From assembly GCA_018239705.1 (NCBI GenBank), contig JAFEGS010000601.1, forward strand, positions 1 through 14,789: DNA of 14,789 bases, written 5' to 3'. Position 1 is the stretch's first letter; the number at the start of each line of letters is the position of its first letter. The notes under the pieces are model-generated. The model did no database searches. It saw only the letters and a list, made by a program, of their open reading frames with translations, and was not told the origin of the DNA. This DNA comes from Verrucomicrobiota bacterium. GTDB lineage: Bacteria > Chlamydiota > Chlamydiia > Chlamydiales > FEN-1388. Both the position numbers and the translations under genes were made by a program. Shown here piece by piece: positions 6,758-14,659 of the stretch.

Positions 6758-8113
6758 ATGATAAAACAACCAAAAGCACTCTACCTTTTGAATTTTGTTT
6801 CTATGTGGGAATGCTTTAGCTACTACGGTATGCGCGTCCTGCTTGTGCTCTTTATGACCCAAAAATTGGGCTTTAGCGACATGCAGGCATTTGCCCTTTA
6901 TGCCCTCTACACAACGCTTGTTGAGTTAGGTGGGATCATTGGTGGGACTATTGCAGACCGCTTTTTAGGATTGAAGAGAGCGATCAACATTGGTGGCTGG
7001 ACGATAGCGCTTGGCCACCTCTGTCTGGCCCTGCCCGGTGAAGAGAGTAGTCTCTATTTAGGCCTTGGGCTTATTATTGCAGGAACCAGCTTCTTTCGCT
7101 CTAACGTAGCGGCATTCATTGGAGACTTTTATGAAGAGAAGGATCCAAGACGTGACGTGGGGTATACTATCTACTACACAGGTATCAACATCGGTGGCTT
7201 TTTAGCCACCGTTGCTACCGGTATCGTGGCGGAAATTTATGGCTGGCATGCAGGCTTTAGCCTAGCCGGCATCGGTATGGTGGCAGGAAATATCGCTCTG
7301 ACAATGGGAAAAAAGCTTCTTTTAAACCCAACAAGAGAGCAAAAATTGCCTGGCTTCACTGCAACAACTGTCAGTTCCATAGGCCTTCTCGCTGTAGGTG
7401 TAGTGGCTGCTGTGGTACTCTCGCATAGCCACATGGTGCTGCCGTGGATGCCGCTTGTAGCTGTAGGATTTATAATTTATATTTTAACAAAGCTCAAGCT
7501 GCGTGAATTTAAGAAATTATTTTTCTTTGTAGCCTGTATGGTGGTCTTTTATGCGTGTGAAGAACAGCTAGGCTCAAGCCTTGTCCTTTTTGCAGAGCGC
7601 CATGTGCAGCGAGAGACACTCTTTGGAGTGATTCCTTCAGCGTCGCTCGTGATGTTTAATCCGCTGACGATTTTGCTTGCAGGATCGCTTCTATCGCGTA
7701 AGTGTCCCTTTAGTCAATTAGGGAAGGTGCAGGGGAGCTTTTTGCTGCTAGGAGCGGCATTTTGCCTTCTCTACGCAAGCTGCCTGTTTACAGGTGATGG
7801 GTGTTTGGTTCCAGTCGCCTATGCCATTGCAGCCACGATCCTGATTTCGCTCGGAGAGATTCTGATTGGGCCTACAGTCTATGCTGTAGCTTCAGAGTCG
7901 GCAACACGCAGCCTAAATGGCCTTGTAATGAGCGTCGTGACGTTTGGTTATTCTCTTGCAAACCTCTGTAGCGGCTATGTAAGCCAGCTGATGGCCACAA
8001 CTGAAGAGGGAGATATAGCTGTCTATGCAAATGGATTTGGCCTTGTAGGCGCTGCTGTTTTACTTATAGGACTCGCATTTCAACTAAGACATAGGATTAA
8101 GATATATGGATAG
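6758..8113 (+). CDS. POT/PTR family proton-dependent oligopeptide transporter
   Basis: This inner-membrane symporter imports di- and tripeptides with protons. Family marks include MWECFSYYGMRVLLVLF at the first helix, IGGTIADRFLGLKRAINIGG and IALGH (loop 2-3), YTIYYTGINIGGF (helix 5), GWHAGFSLAGIGMVAG, EEQLGSSLVLFAER (helix 7) and NPLTILLAG. At 451 residues it is of normal bacterial length, with about 12 hydrophobic segments. The family's ExxERFxYY motif is altered: Ser15 stands for the first Glu and Cys19 for the Arg, while Glu18, Phe20 and Tyr22-Tyr23 remain, so proton coupling or substrate handling may be unusual. Start: ATG directly follows the upstream stop with AGGAGGG 4-5 nt away. It overlaps the aminopeptidase gene by 8 nt, forming an uptake-plus-hydrolysis pair. 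Confidence 0.93.
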   Translation: MIKQPKALYLLNFVSMWECFSYYGMRVLLVLFMTQKLGFSDMQAFALYALYTTLVELGGIIGGTIADRFLGLKRAINIGGWTIALGHLCLALPGEESSLYLGLGLIIAGTSFFRSNVAAFIGDFYEEKDPRRDVGYTIYYTGINIGGFLATVATGIVAEIYGWHAGFSLAGIGMVAGNIALTMGKKLLLNPTREQKLPGFTATTVSSIGLLAVGVVAAVVLSHSHMVLPWMPLVAVGFIIYILTKLKLREFKKLFFFVACMVVFYACEEQLGSSLVLFAERHVQRETLFGVIPSASLVMFNPLTILLAGSLLSRKCPFSQLGKVQGSFLLLGAAFCLLYASCLFTGDGCLVPVAYAIAATILISLGEILIGPTVYAVASESATRSLNGLVMSVVTFGYSLANLCSGYVSQLMATTEEGDIAVYANGFGLVGAAVLLIGLAFQLRHRIKIYG

Positions 8114-9482
8114 CATTGAATTTGTCACAGCTACTGAAAAAAAAGGGGTGGTAATCACCCCTTTGCGCCAGGAAAAATCCTCACCACTATTTGAAGAGCT
8201 TTTGCGATGTAAACCGGCAAGCCAAATACTGGAAATAATGACCTCCTCAGGCAGAGTGCTTGGAGTGAAAATCGAGCAGGAAACGAGGCAAGCGAGAGAA
8301 GAGGCTGGAGCCCTGCTTTTTAAAAAAATAATAGAGGGAATAGAAGAGACGATCATCATTGAAGAGGAGCTCGATTTGCTTACCGGAATGATGCTTGCCT
8401 CCTGGAGCTTTGACAAGTACGTTACTCCTACAAAGCCAAAGAGGAGATTCCATGTCGTTGTGGTGTCAAAGGATCCTCGAACGCTTGAAAAAGAGTTTGA
8501 GCGTACACGAGCAGAGATTGAAGGCGTGCTCTATGCCCGAGCGCTAACATCTGAGCCTCCCAATATCTTCTATCCTACAGCGTACGCAGAGAGACTAAAA
8601 GAGCTCACAGATCTAGGAATTGAGGTCGAAATACTCTCAGAGGAGGGGCTGCGCTCTTTGGGAATGAGGGCCTTGCTCGCGGCCGGTCAGGGAAGTGTAC
8701 ATCCCTCTGCAGTAGCTATTCTGAGCTGGAATGGCGCGCAAAAGGAGACAAAACCTATTGCTCTTGTGGGTAAGGGCGTCTGCTTTGATTCCGGAGGGCT
8801 CTGTTTAAAGCCTAAAGCACACCAGACTGAGATGAAGTGGGACAAGGCCGGAGCCGGTGTGGTCGCAGGTGTTATGAAGGCTTTAGCACTAGCTAAGGCG
8901 CCTGTTCATGTTGTTGGAGTACTAGGGCTTGTGGAAAATATGCCCGATGGTGCCGCAATAAAGCCTGGGGATATCATCAAGGCCATGTCGGGAAAGACCA
9001 TTGAGATTGTTGACACCGATGCTGAAGGCAGGCTCGTCCTTGCCGACTGCCTCTGGTATGCGCTGACCAGGTTCCAGCCATCTGCCATGATTGACCTTGG
9101 GACCTTGACGATGGAGACCTTTGCGACGCTTGGCCATGCCTATGCAGGGCTATACAGCAATTCTCCCCAGCTGAAAAATGAGCTTCTTGAGGCAGGAAAT
9201 GAGTCTCGGGATCTATTGTGGGAGCTTCCGATGGGGCCATTCTTTGCTAAACAGATCGAGTCTTCCGTTGCTGACATGAAAAATGCCGGAGTTGAATTTT
9301 TGGGAGAAAATGGTGCCGCTGCTGAGTTTTTAAAGCAGTTTTGCGGCGATGTGCCGTGGGCGCACATCGACATTGCGGGCGTTTCCTGGACAAAAGAGGA
9401 CCTTCCGCTTGCTCCAAAGGGAGTAACCGGTTTTGGGGTGAGGCTTCTTTACCGATGGCTAACAAACGACAAACGACAATAA
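8106..9482 (+). CDS. pepA: Cytosolic leucyl aminopeptidase (M17 family, PepA-like)
   Basis: This two-metal enzyme removes N-terminal residues from peptides in the cytosol. The metal and catalytic residues of M17 enzymes line up with conserved spacing: Lys223 and Asp228 (VGKGVCFDSGG), Lys235, Asp246 (MKWDKAG), Asp305, Glu307 and Arg309 (DTDAEGRLVLAD). Downstream motifs GTLTMETFATLGHAYAG, WELPMG, DMKNAG, AAEFLKQF and WAHIDIAG are also present. At 458 residues it is somewhat shorter than E. coli PepA (503), mainly in the N-terminal domain. It overlaps the end of the peptide transporter by 8 nt, fitting degradation of imported peptides. A strong hairpin at 8142-8164 lies in codons 13-20. The last seven codons (TNDKRQ and stop) are already inside the AACGAC-type repeat array, so the C-terminal tail is probably repeat-derived. 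Confidence 0.95.
   Translation: MDSIEFVTATEKKGVVITPLRQEKSSPLFEELLRCKPASQILEIMTSSGRVLGVKIEQETRQAREEAGALLFKKIIEGIEETIIIEEELDLLTGMMLASWSFDKYVTPTKPKRRFHVVVVSKDPRTLEKEFERTRAEIEGVLYARALTSEPPNIFYPTAYAERLKELTDLGIEVEILSEEGLRSLGMRALLAAGQGSVHPSAVAILSWNGAQKETKPIALVGKGVCFDSGGLCLKPKAHQTEMKWDKAGAGVVAGVMKALALAKAPVHVVGVLGLVENMPDGAAIKPGDIIKAMSGKTIEIVDTDAEGRLVLADCLWYALTRFQPSAMIDLGTLTMETFATLGHAYAGLYSNSPQLKNELLEAGNESRDLLWELPMGPFFAKQIESSVADMKNAGVEFLGENGAAAEFLKQFCGDVPWAHIDIAGVSWTKEDLPLAPKGVTGFGVRLLYRWLTNDKRQ
8137..8164 (-). terminator. Intrinsic terminator in antisense orientation inside pepA
   Basis: On the plus strand AAAGGGGTG (8142-8150) and CACCCCTTT (8156-8164) form a perfect 9-bp stem with a 5-nt loop, preceded by A8 (8137-8144). 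Read on the minus strand this is a GC-rich stem followed by T8, a textbook intrinsic terminator. No minus-strand gene ends here; the nearest upstream one is tyrP, ending at 9693. Confidence 0.6.
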
Positions 9483-9673
9483 CGACAAACGACACAAAAG
9501 ACGAAAAGGACGAAAACGACTTAAACGACAAACAACGACCAAAAGGACATAAACGACACCAACGACATAAAAGGACCAAAAGGACTTCTGGCATCTGTCG
9601 TTTTCGTCGTTAGTGTCGTTTAAGTCGTTTTCGTCCTTTTCGTCTTTTGTGTCGTTGGTCGTTTTGGTCGTTT
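9461..9673. repeat. Degenerate ~9-bp repeat array forming a long inverted repeat
   Basis: From 9461 to about 9585 the plus strand is a run of units beginning AC and ending CG or GG (ACAAACG, ACGAAAAGG, ACTTAAACG, ACCAAAAGG and similar), 7-10 nt each, mostly 9. The stretch 9596-9673 is its complement. The arms 9488-9530 and 9614-9656 are perfect 43-bp inverted repeats. Pairing continues outward with few mismatches to 9471/9673 and imperfectly inward, leaving a repeat-filled spacer of 83 nt. It occupies the whole gap between the converging pepA and tyrP genes and enters the last codons of pepA. AAC flanks both ends (9461-9463 and 9674-9676), a weak hint of a 3-bp duplication. It could terminate transcription from both sides. 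Confidence 0.92.
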
Positions 9674-9692
9674 AACTAGATCCTCTGACACC

Positions 9693-10934
9693 TCAATTCA
9701 TCACTGTCGTTACCAAGATCCAAAGGAAAAAGCAGCCAACTGTGGCGAGCGTCAGTTTGCCACCCGGCGCTTTGTAGTCGCTTTGTAGCTTTTTGTGGTA
9801 TCGTCCAATCCAGACCAGAGCCACAGGAATCAGTCCCGACAGGATCGTGTCGCCATAGCCGCCGCTAAGGTCAAGAAACTGCAGGAGTGCTCTTGGGAAG
9901 AACATCGCAAGTACAAGCGCTGGAACCAGTGTAAGGAAGATAGTCCTATTTCGACTCAAATACACTTTTACATCGTTAAAGCAGTCGCTCAAGAAATGAA
10001 ACAGTGCCATGGAGAGGCCAAGATAGGAGGTTGCTACTGCCAAGAAGGCAAAGCCGTCTGCTATGCCGGTAATGAGCCAAGACTGCAATTGGTTTCGTAA
10101 GGGAGTCGTCGCAGAATGGCCATGGATCACAGCTTCTCGCAGGCCGTTTTCACCCTCTAGGCTTACTGCTCCGTGGATGACGAAGATCCAGAGGCTGTAG
10201 ATCACAAAGGGAATGGTTGTGCCGAGTAGGATTGCCTTTTTCAACTTGGCGGCGTTGTAGTTCATAAAGGAACAGACTGAGGGCACCACCATCTGGTAGC
10301 TAAAGGTTGCCAAGATCATCGAAAAACTGCCGATAGATTCTATCCAGTGCGATCTCCAGGAGAGATTTTCTCCCTTAATATGGCCAAGGCCAAGGGCAAT
10401 CAGCCCAAAGTAGCAGAGGCCAAGTGCGCACATAAAGAGTGAGTTGGCTTTACCAATAAACTGGGCTCCAAAATAGACCACAGAGCCAAAGGCAAGCGTG
10501 AAGATGGCGCAGCCGGCTTCATAGCTGATACCCGTCCAAGCCTGGATAAGGGCCGCTCCTCCTGCCGTATAGGCAACTAAGGAGGCGTAATTCATAAAGA
10601 GGTAGACGACAATCGCTAGCATCTTCACCCAATGGCCTGCCAGTAGTCGTGAAAGGGAGGTGAAGTGCGTCTGATTTTTGATCCAGAGCGTCGCTTCTAC
10701 GAGGCAAAGGCCTGTAAAGGCCATAAAGGCCCAGCAGAGAGCAAGACCAAGTAGTGAAAGTCCGAAGCCAATCTCTGCAGTTTGTACCGGCATGGCAAGC
10801 ATTCCTCCGCCGATACAGGTGCCAGAGATGAGGCAGGTGGCAGCCCAAAGAGAGCCTTGCGCTGTTTTTGTTTCAGGCGGTAGCAGCTGCTCTTCTACAA
10901 TCGCTGTTTGTGAGAGTGAACTATTCACGTGCAT
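9693..10934 (-). CDS. tyrP: Aromatic amino acid transporter, TyrP/HAAAP family
   Basis: This inner-membrane permease of the hydroxy/aromatic amino acid family likely imports tyrosine or tryptophan with protons, an expected need for an auxotrophic intracellular bacterium. A polar N-terminus of about 28 residues precedes SGTCIGGGMLAMP (37-49), the conserved first helix; helices then follow throughout (about 11), including ATFSYQMVVPSVCSFMNYN, GTTIPFVIYSLWIFVI and SGGYGDTILSGLIPV. The 413-residue length is usual. Start: the ATG at 10934 abuts AGAAGG without spacing, while an in-frame GTG at 10928 (codon 3) follows AAGGA at 5 nt, so the true start may be 10928. The promoter at 10965-10994 is good and shares its -35 with the divergent PBP2 promoter. 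Downstream lies the dyad array at 9461-9673. Confidence 0.93.
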   Translation of the reverse strand: MHVNSSLSQTAIVEEQLLPPETKTAQGSLWAATCLISGTCIGGGMLAMPVQTAEIGFGLSLLGLALCWAFMAFTGLCLVEATLWIKNQTHFTSLSRLLAGHWVKMLAIVVYLFMNYASLVAYTAGGAALIQAWTGISYEAGCAIFTLAFGSVVYFGAQFIGKANSLFMCALGLCYFGLIALGLGHIKGENLSWRSHWIESIGSFSMILATFSYQMVVPSVCSFMNYNAAKLKKAILLGTTIPFVIYSLWIFVIHGAVSLEGENGLREAVIHGHSATTPLRNQLQSWLITGIADGFAFLAVATSYLGLSMALFHFLSDCFNDVKVYLSRNRTIFLTLVPALVLAMFFPRALLQFLDLSGGYGDTILSGLIPVALVWIGRYHKKLQSDYKAPGGKLTLATVGCFFLWILVTTVMN

Positions 10935-10964
10935 CCTTCTTATATTACCTTGAAAATAAAAAAA

Positions 10965-10994
10965 ATTTTACCATAATTAGACAATTATTGTCAA
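10965..10994 (-). promoter_or_regulatory. tyrP promoter (extended -10)
   Basis: On the minus strand a perfect TTGACA (10994-10989) is followed after 18 bp by TAAAAT (10970-10965, 5 of 6), with TGG just before it, an extended -10 element. The start point would be near 10958, giving a leader of roughly 25-30 nt. The -35 overlaps the -35 of the rightward promoter and the palindrome at 10980-10992. Confidence 0.65.
10980..10992. promoter_or_regulatory. 13-bp palindrome covering the shared -35 region
   Basis: GACAATTATTGTC is a perfect dyad about a central T. It spans the overlapping -35 boxes of the divergent tyrP and PBP2 promoters. It could be an operator, or merely reflect the two back-to-back TTGACA-like boxes. 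Confidence 0.4.
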
Positions 10995-11017
10995 TTTTTA
11001 CTTTCTGCGTATATTAT
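10988..11017 (+). promoter_or_regulatory. PBP2 promoter, close to the start codon
   Basis: TTGTCA (10988-10993, 5 of 6) and TATTAT (11012-11017, 5 of 6) are 18 bp apart. The expected start point falls at about 11024-11025, which is the A of the PBP2 ATG or one base before it. An alternative -10, TATATT at 11010-11015, would move it only 2 bp upstream. Confidence 0.5.
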
Positions 11018-11024
11018 AGTAACT

Positions 11025-14000
11025 ATGTTTGACAATCCTCGAAAAGATGATCCGGCATCACTCCAGGCTATTCCTACAAAGGCTAACCAGGTCCTTCACC
11101 TCGTCCTTTGTGTACTTGCTCTCATAGGTTTGCGAATATGGCATCTTGCCATCATCCAGCACGATAAAAAGGTGGAAGAGGCTTTTCAGCCCCGGAGGAA
11201 GACCATTATCGAGCCGGCTGCCCGGGGGACCATTCGCGATCGCAATAATATTGTCTTAGCAGCTAATACGATGGAATATCGGCTTTCCATTGTCTATTCG
11301 CAGTTTCGAGACGTCCCTGCTGTGCTTATTGAAAAAGGCAGCAAAAGAAGGCGGCTTCTTCGAAGAGAGTACATCCACCAGCTTGCACGTACAGTCTCCA
11401 ATGTGCTGAGTATTGATGCAGGCAGGCTCGAAGACCTCATCCATTCCCACGCCTCACTCAACTACAATATCCCTCTCATCATAAAGCGAGGCCTTACTGA
11501 AGAGCAGTATTACAGATTAAAGCTTTTAGAAAAGGACTGGGTTGGCATCCAGGTGCAGGCTGTACCAAAGCGCTACTACCCAAGGGGAAGATCTGCAGCC
11601 GGGGTAATTGGCTATTTAGGGCCAATTTCAAGAGAAAAGTATACGGCTCTGATCGCCGAGATTCGCCTCCTTTCAGAATATGTGCAAAAGCGAGAGATGG
11701 GGCAGGATATTGAGCTTCCGGAAGGGATTGCCACGTTTGCTGCCGCCAAAAGAAGGCTCTTAAAGCTTACAGAAATGGCCTACACCATTAACGACACTGT
11801 GGGCCTTGCCGGGATTGAGGCAAGTTTTGAGCAGGAGCTCAGAGGCTATAGCGGGAGGAATATCTTCTTTTCCGATGCAAAGGGCAACCGCCTTCGCTAC
11901 CTTCCAGGTTCACGACCTGCCACGCCGGGAAAGCGGGTGCTTCTCTCGCTCTCTATCGAACTACAAGAGTTTGCAGAAAAGCTTCTTGCCCAAAGCGAAA
12001 TTGACAGGGAGGGTCAGCGAGAGGGAAAAGAGCCTCTCATGCGAGGTGGGGCCGTTGTCGTTCTCGACCCAAATACCTTTGAAGTACTCACGCTTGCAAG
12101 CTATCCTCGCTACGATCCCAATGACTTTATCCGCGCCAAGGCCTCCTTTTTTGATGATGAGATGCCGACAGAGGTACTTCGCTGGCTGGAAAATGAGTCC
12201 TATCTTGCCAAGGTGTGGAACCAAGAGCTTCCCCTCAAGCGGGAGCTCTTTTCAAAAAAGGGCCAGCGCTTTCTCGATGAAGAGCATTGGCTTACCTGGA
12301 AATACTACTTGCGGCTTATCCTTGATGGAGAATCGCCCATCAGGTCTACGCTCTCTCCATCAACACCTATTCGGCAAGTAGCTGCCCTGCAGAGGCGTTT
12401 TGTAGAAGCAAAAGAGGCCAATCCTGAATGTACCAACGAAGAGATCGTCGACAATATTGATCTAGGTCCTATTTCTGCTCGAGAGAAGCTCCTTCTTCTC
12501 GATCTGAGCTATCTTGTGCTCGACCAGGCCGATTTTTCTGATCAGCTCCTCAAGAAAGTAGGCTCTTTGACCATCGAGGAGTTCCGTACGCTGCAGTCTA
12601 CCTTTGTTCGCTTTTCGCAGCAGATCAAAAACCGCACGCTTGCACGCTGGAAAAAGAATAATTTTACTGCATGGCGCGAAGCTCATGAGAAAGAATTTTT
12701 GCTTAAAAAAAGACAGGAAGAAAAGCTGCAAAAATTGAGCGTAAAGCCCTATCTCGACTACCTGGATAGAGAAGAAAAGGAGCAGTTTGAGCTTTTTTGG
12801 CAGGAGATGAAATATGATGTGCTTGCTTCCCAGGTACGCCACAACACTCTTCTCGCTCCTGCGCTTAAAGAGCTGCAGGGAGAGGAGCTTATCTCCTTTT
12901 TGAGTACCCTAAAAGGCTTTACCGATCTTCGTGGAGAGCTTCTTGGTCGCTACAATGGCCTAAAAACACAAAAAGAATTTGCCGCCGTCCTCCTTGCAGC
13001 GCACGGCACAGGCCATATGAGGTCTTTAGCCTACAGCCACGGCGCGATTCAAGGCTCTCTTTTTAAGCTCGTGACAGCCTATGCAGCCCTTAAGCAGCGC
13101 TACGAAGAGACAAAAGAGCATCCTACATGGAAAGACTTTTCCCTTTTTGAAATCAATGATCACACCTACCGACAAGAGGGTAGAACCTTTGTCGGCAACT
13201 TTGCCTCCGGACAGCCCATCCCTCAGCTCTATCGTGGGGGAAGAATTCCTAAGAGCCTGAGCGCCCACATCGGAAAAATGGACCTTCTAAAGGCAATTGA
13301 GCGGTCGAGTAACCCCTATTTTTCTCTCATTGCCGGCGATTTTTTGAAAGATCCCCTGCAGCTCAATATGGCAGCGCAAGACTTTGGCTATGCAGCTCGG
13401 ACCGGTATTGCGCTACCGGGCGAGATTGCGGGGAAACTGCCAAATGACCTCGAAACTAACCGTACAGGCATCTATTCATTTGCCATCGGGCAGCATACGC
13501 TCCTGGCCACTCCCCTCCAGACGGCAGCAATGCTCGGCTTTATCGCAAATGGGGGCGAGAGACTAACGCCCCGCATCGCAAGCCTTGTCATTGGCAAAGA
13601 GACGCCTTTTGTGCAGAAGCCGCTGGAGCAAGGCACCTCTTTTCCCTTCGATAAGAGCCTTCGCACTGTAGGCATAGGTTTTCCCCTCTTTTCGAAGGTT
13701 GCCGCAGCAGACGTCTCACATGAAGTTGTCCAGCCTGAGCAGAAAAAGAAAGAGCCGCTCTTCTTCCCACTTGCGATCAAAAACTTTCTTGTAGAGGGAA
13801 TGCGGCGCGTCTTCAAGCATCTCCAGGCCGATCGCTCATCGCTGATGTCTTCGCTCTACAAAACGCATCCGGAAATGCATGAAAGCTTTGTCGCTGCGGC
13901 AGATACGATGGTGGGAAAGACGGGAACAGCGGAGTCTCAGGAGCGCATCGGCATCAATTTTGGCCAGGCTACCCAGATGTATAACCACACCTGGTTTGGG

Positions 14001-14186
14001 GGGATCTCCTATCCTAAACCCATCTCTGGGCTTAATCCCCATTCCTTTGTGTTAAAAGATTGCTTTGGGAGACCGGAGCTTGTGGTGGTGGTCTATCTGC
14101 GCTATGGTGGGTATGGTAAGCAGGTAGCGCCCCTTGCGGCACAGATTGTCAAGAAATGGAAAGAGATCAATAATACCAACATTTGA
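11025..14186 (+). CDS. mrdA: Penicillin-binding protein 2, large chlamydial-type transpeptidase
   Basis: This inner-membrane class B PBP is the peptidoglycan transpeptidase (named pbpB in Chlamydia annotations). It has one N-terminal membrane anchor (about 23-44) and the dimerisation/pedestal region opening with ARGTIRDRNNIVLA (66-79) and containing AGVIGYLGPIS and GLAGIEASFEQELRG. In the transpeptidase domain, GGAVVVLDPN...ASYPRYDPNDF runs to about 368. The SxxK motif is S678-L-F-K681, SxN is S761-S-N763 and KTG is K965-T-G-T. About 310 residues separate PNDF from the catalytic Ser, against some 50 in E. coli PBP2, so a charged, helical insert of roughly 260 residues splits the domain. A large size near 1080 is known for C. 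trachomatis PBP2. No Shine-Dalgarno precedes the ATG, and no alternative start follows nearby; the promoter position suggests a leaderless mRNA. Confidence 0.93.
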   Translation: MFDNPRKDDPASLQAIPTKANQVLHLVLCVLALIGLRIWHLAIIQHDKKVEEAFQPRRKTIIEPAARGTIRDRNNIVLAANTMEYRLSIVYSQFRDVPAVLIEKGSKRRRLLRREYIHQLARTVSNVLSIDAGRLEDLIHSHASLNYNIPLIIKRGLTEEQYYRLKLLEKDWVGIQVQAVPKRYYPRGRSAAGVIGYLGPISREKYTALIAEIRLLSEYVQKREMGQDIELPEGIATFAAAKRRLLKLTEMAYTINDTVGLAGIEASFEQELRGYSGRNIFFSDAKGNRLRYLPGSRPATPGKRVLLSLSIELQEFAEKLLAQSEIDREGQREGKEPLMRGGAVVVLDPNTFEVLTLASYPRYDPNDFIRAKASFFDDEMPTEVLRWLENESYLAKVWNQELPLKRELFSKKGQRFLDEEHWLTWKYYLRLILDGESPIRSTLSPSTPIRQVAALQRRFVEAKEANPECTNEEIVDNIDLGPISAREKLLLLDLSYLVLDQADFSDQLLKKVGSLTIEEFRTLQSTFVRFSQQIKNRTLARWKKNNFTAWREAHEKEFLLKKRQEEKLQKLSVKPYLDYLDREEKEQFELFWQEMKYDVLASQVRHNTLLAPALKELQGEELISFLSTLKGFTDLRGELLGRYNGLKTQKEFAAVLLAAHGTGHMRSLAYSHGAIQGSLFKLVTAYAALKQRYEETKEHPTWKDFSLFEINDHTYRQEGRTFVGNFASGQPIPQLYRGGRIPKSLSAHIGKMDLLKAIERSSNPYFSLIAGDFLKDPLQLNMAAQDFGYAARTGIALPGEIAGKLPNDLETNRTGIYSFAIGQHTLLATPLQTAAMLGFIANGGERLTPRIASLVIGKETPFVQKPLEQGTSFPFDKSLRTVGIGFPLFSKVAAADVSHEVVQPEQKKKEPLFFPLAIKNFLVEGMRRVFKHLQADRSSLMSSLYKTHPEMHESFVAAADTMVGKTGTAESQERIGINFGQATQMYNHTWFGGISYPKPISGLNPHSFVLKDCFGRPELVVVVYLRYGGYGKQVAPLAAQIVKKWKEINNTNI

Positions 14187-14195
14187 GGTCACAAT

Positions 14196-14654
14196 ATGCG
14201 AGTAGTACTTATTCTTTTATTTGGGATCTTAGCTATACCACTGCTGCATGGACAGGAACTTAACGTACAGTATGAGCGATTGGATGGCCCAGCCTTTCAT
14301 GAAAGGATCGTAGGCAATACGGTGGTGGGGATAACGCGCCAGAGTAAAAGCCTCTACATGCTCTACTTTGCGCAAGATGGGGTGTGTGAGCTCTCGAAGG
14401 GACAGCAGATCTATGCAGGCAAATGGTGGATTGATAAAGACGCGCTTGGGTAAGATGTTGTCCACGCCATTTGGCCTGAATACCAGTCCTCCAAGCCGGG
14501 GTCGCTCTTCCATCCTGATAATCCCCGCTATGGAAACGCCACGACAGTCTGGTACTATGGCTCTACGTCGCAGCCAAATGGCCTTATGCTTGTCACAAAA
14601 TCATTTCAAGTAGCCGCCATGGTAGTGCCTGGGCGTCAATTAGGTGGAACTTGA
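14196..14654 (+). pseudogene. Small exported protein interrupted by one in-frame TAA
   Basis: The ATG at 14196 follows GAGG (14185-14188, overlapping the PBP2 stop) at 7 nt. It opens 85 codons with a signal peptide (MRVVLILLFGILAIPLLHGQ) and ends at TAA 14451-14453. The same frame then stays open for 66 more codons to TGA at 14652-14654, and the translation looks protein-like (DVVHAIWPEYQ..., TVWYYGS, LMLVTKSFQVAAMVVPG). The intact protein would have about 152 residues. The pattern GNTVVG...Y.LYF..DG......G...AGKWWID resembles small secreted lipocalin-like proteins such as DUF995, but that is a loose impression. Only one base need have changed (for example CAA, GAA or AAA to TAA). The alternatives are a functional truncated protein, stop-codon readthrough, or a sequence error. 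It is probably co-transcribed with PBP2 (9-nt gap). Confidence 0.7.
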
Positions 14655-14659
14655 CGAAG

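Noticed and set aside
9341..9613. Plus-strand ORF of 90 codons spanning the pepA end and the repeat array
   Set aside because: It is out of frame with pepA and its Lys/Asp/Arg-rich tail is just translation of the low-complexity repeat; no ribosome binding site.
11806..12381. Plus-strand ORF of 191 codons inside the PBP2 gene
   Set aside because: It lies wholly within the conserved PBP2 frame and its translation has no recognisable motifs; a frame shadow.
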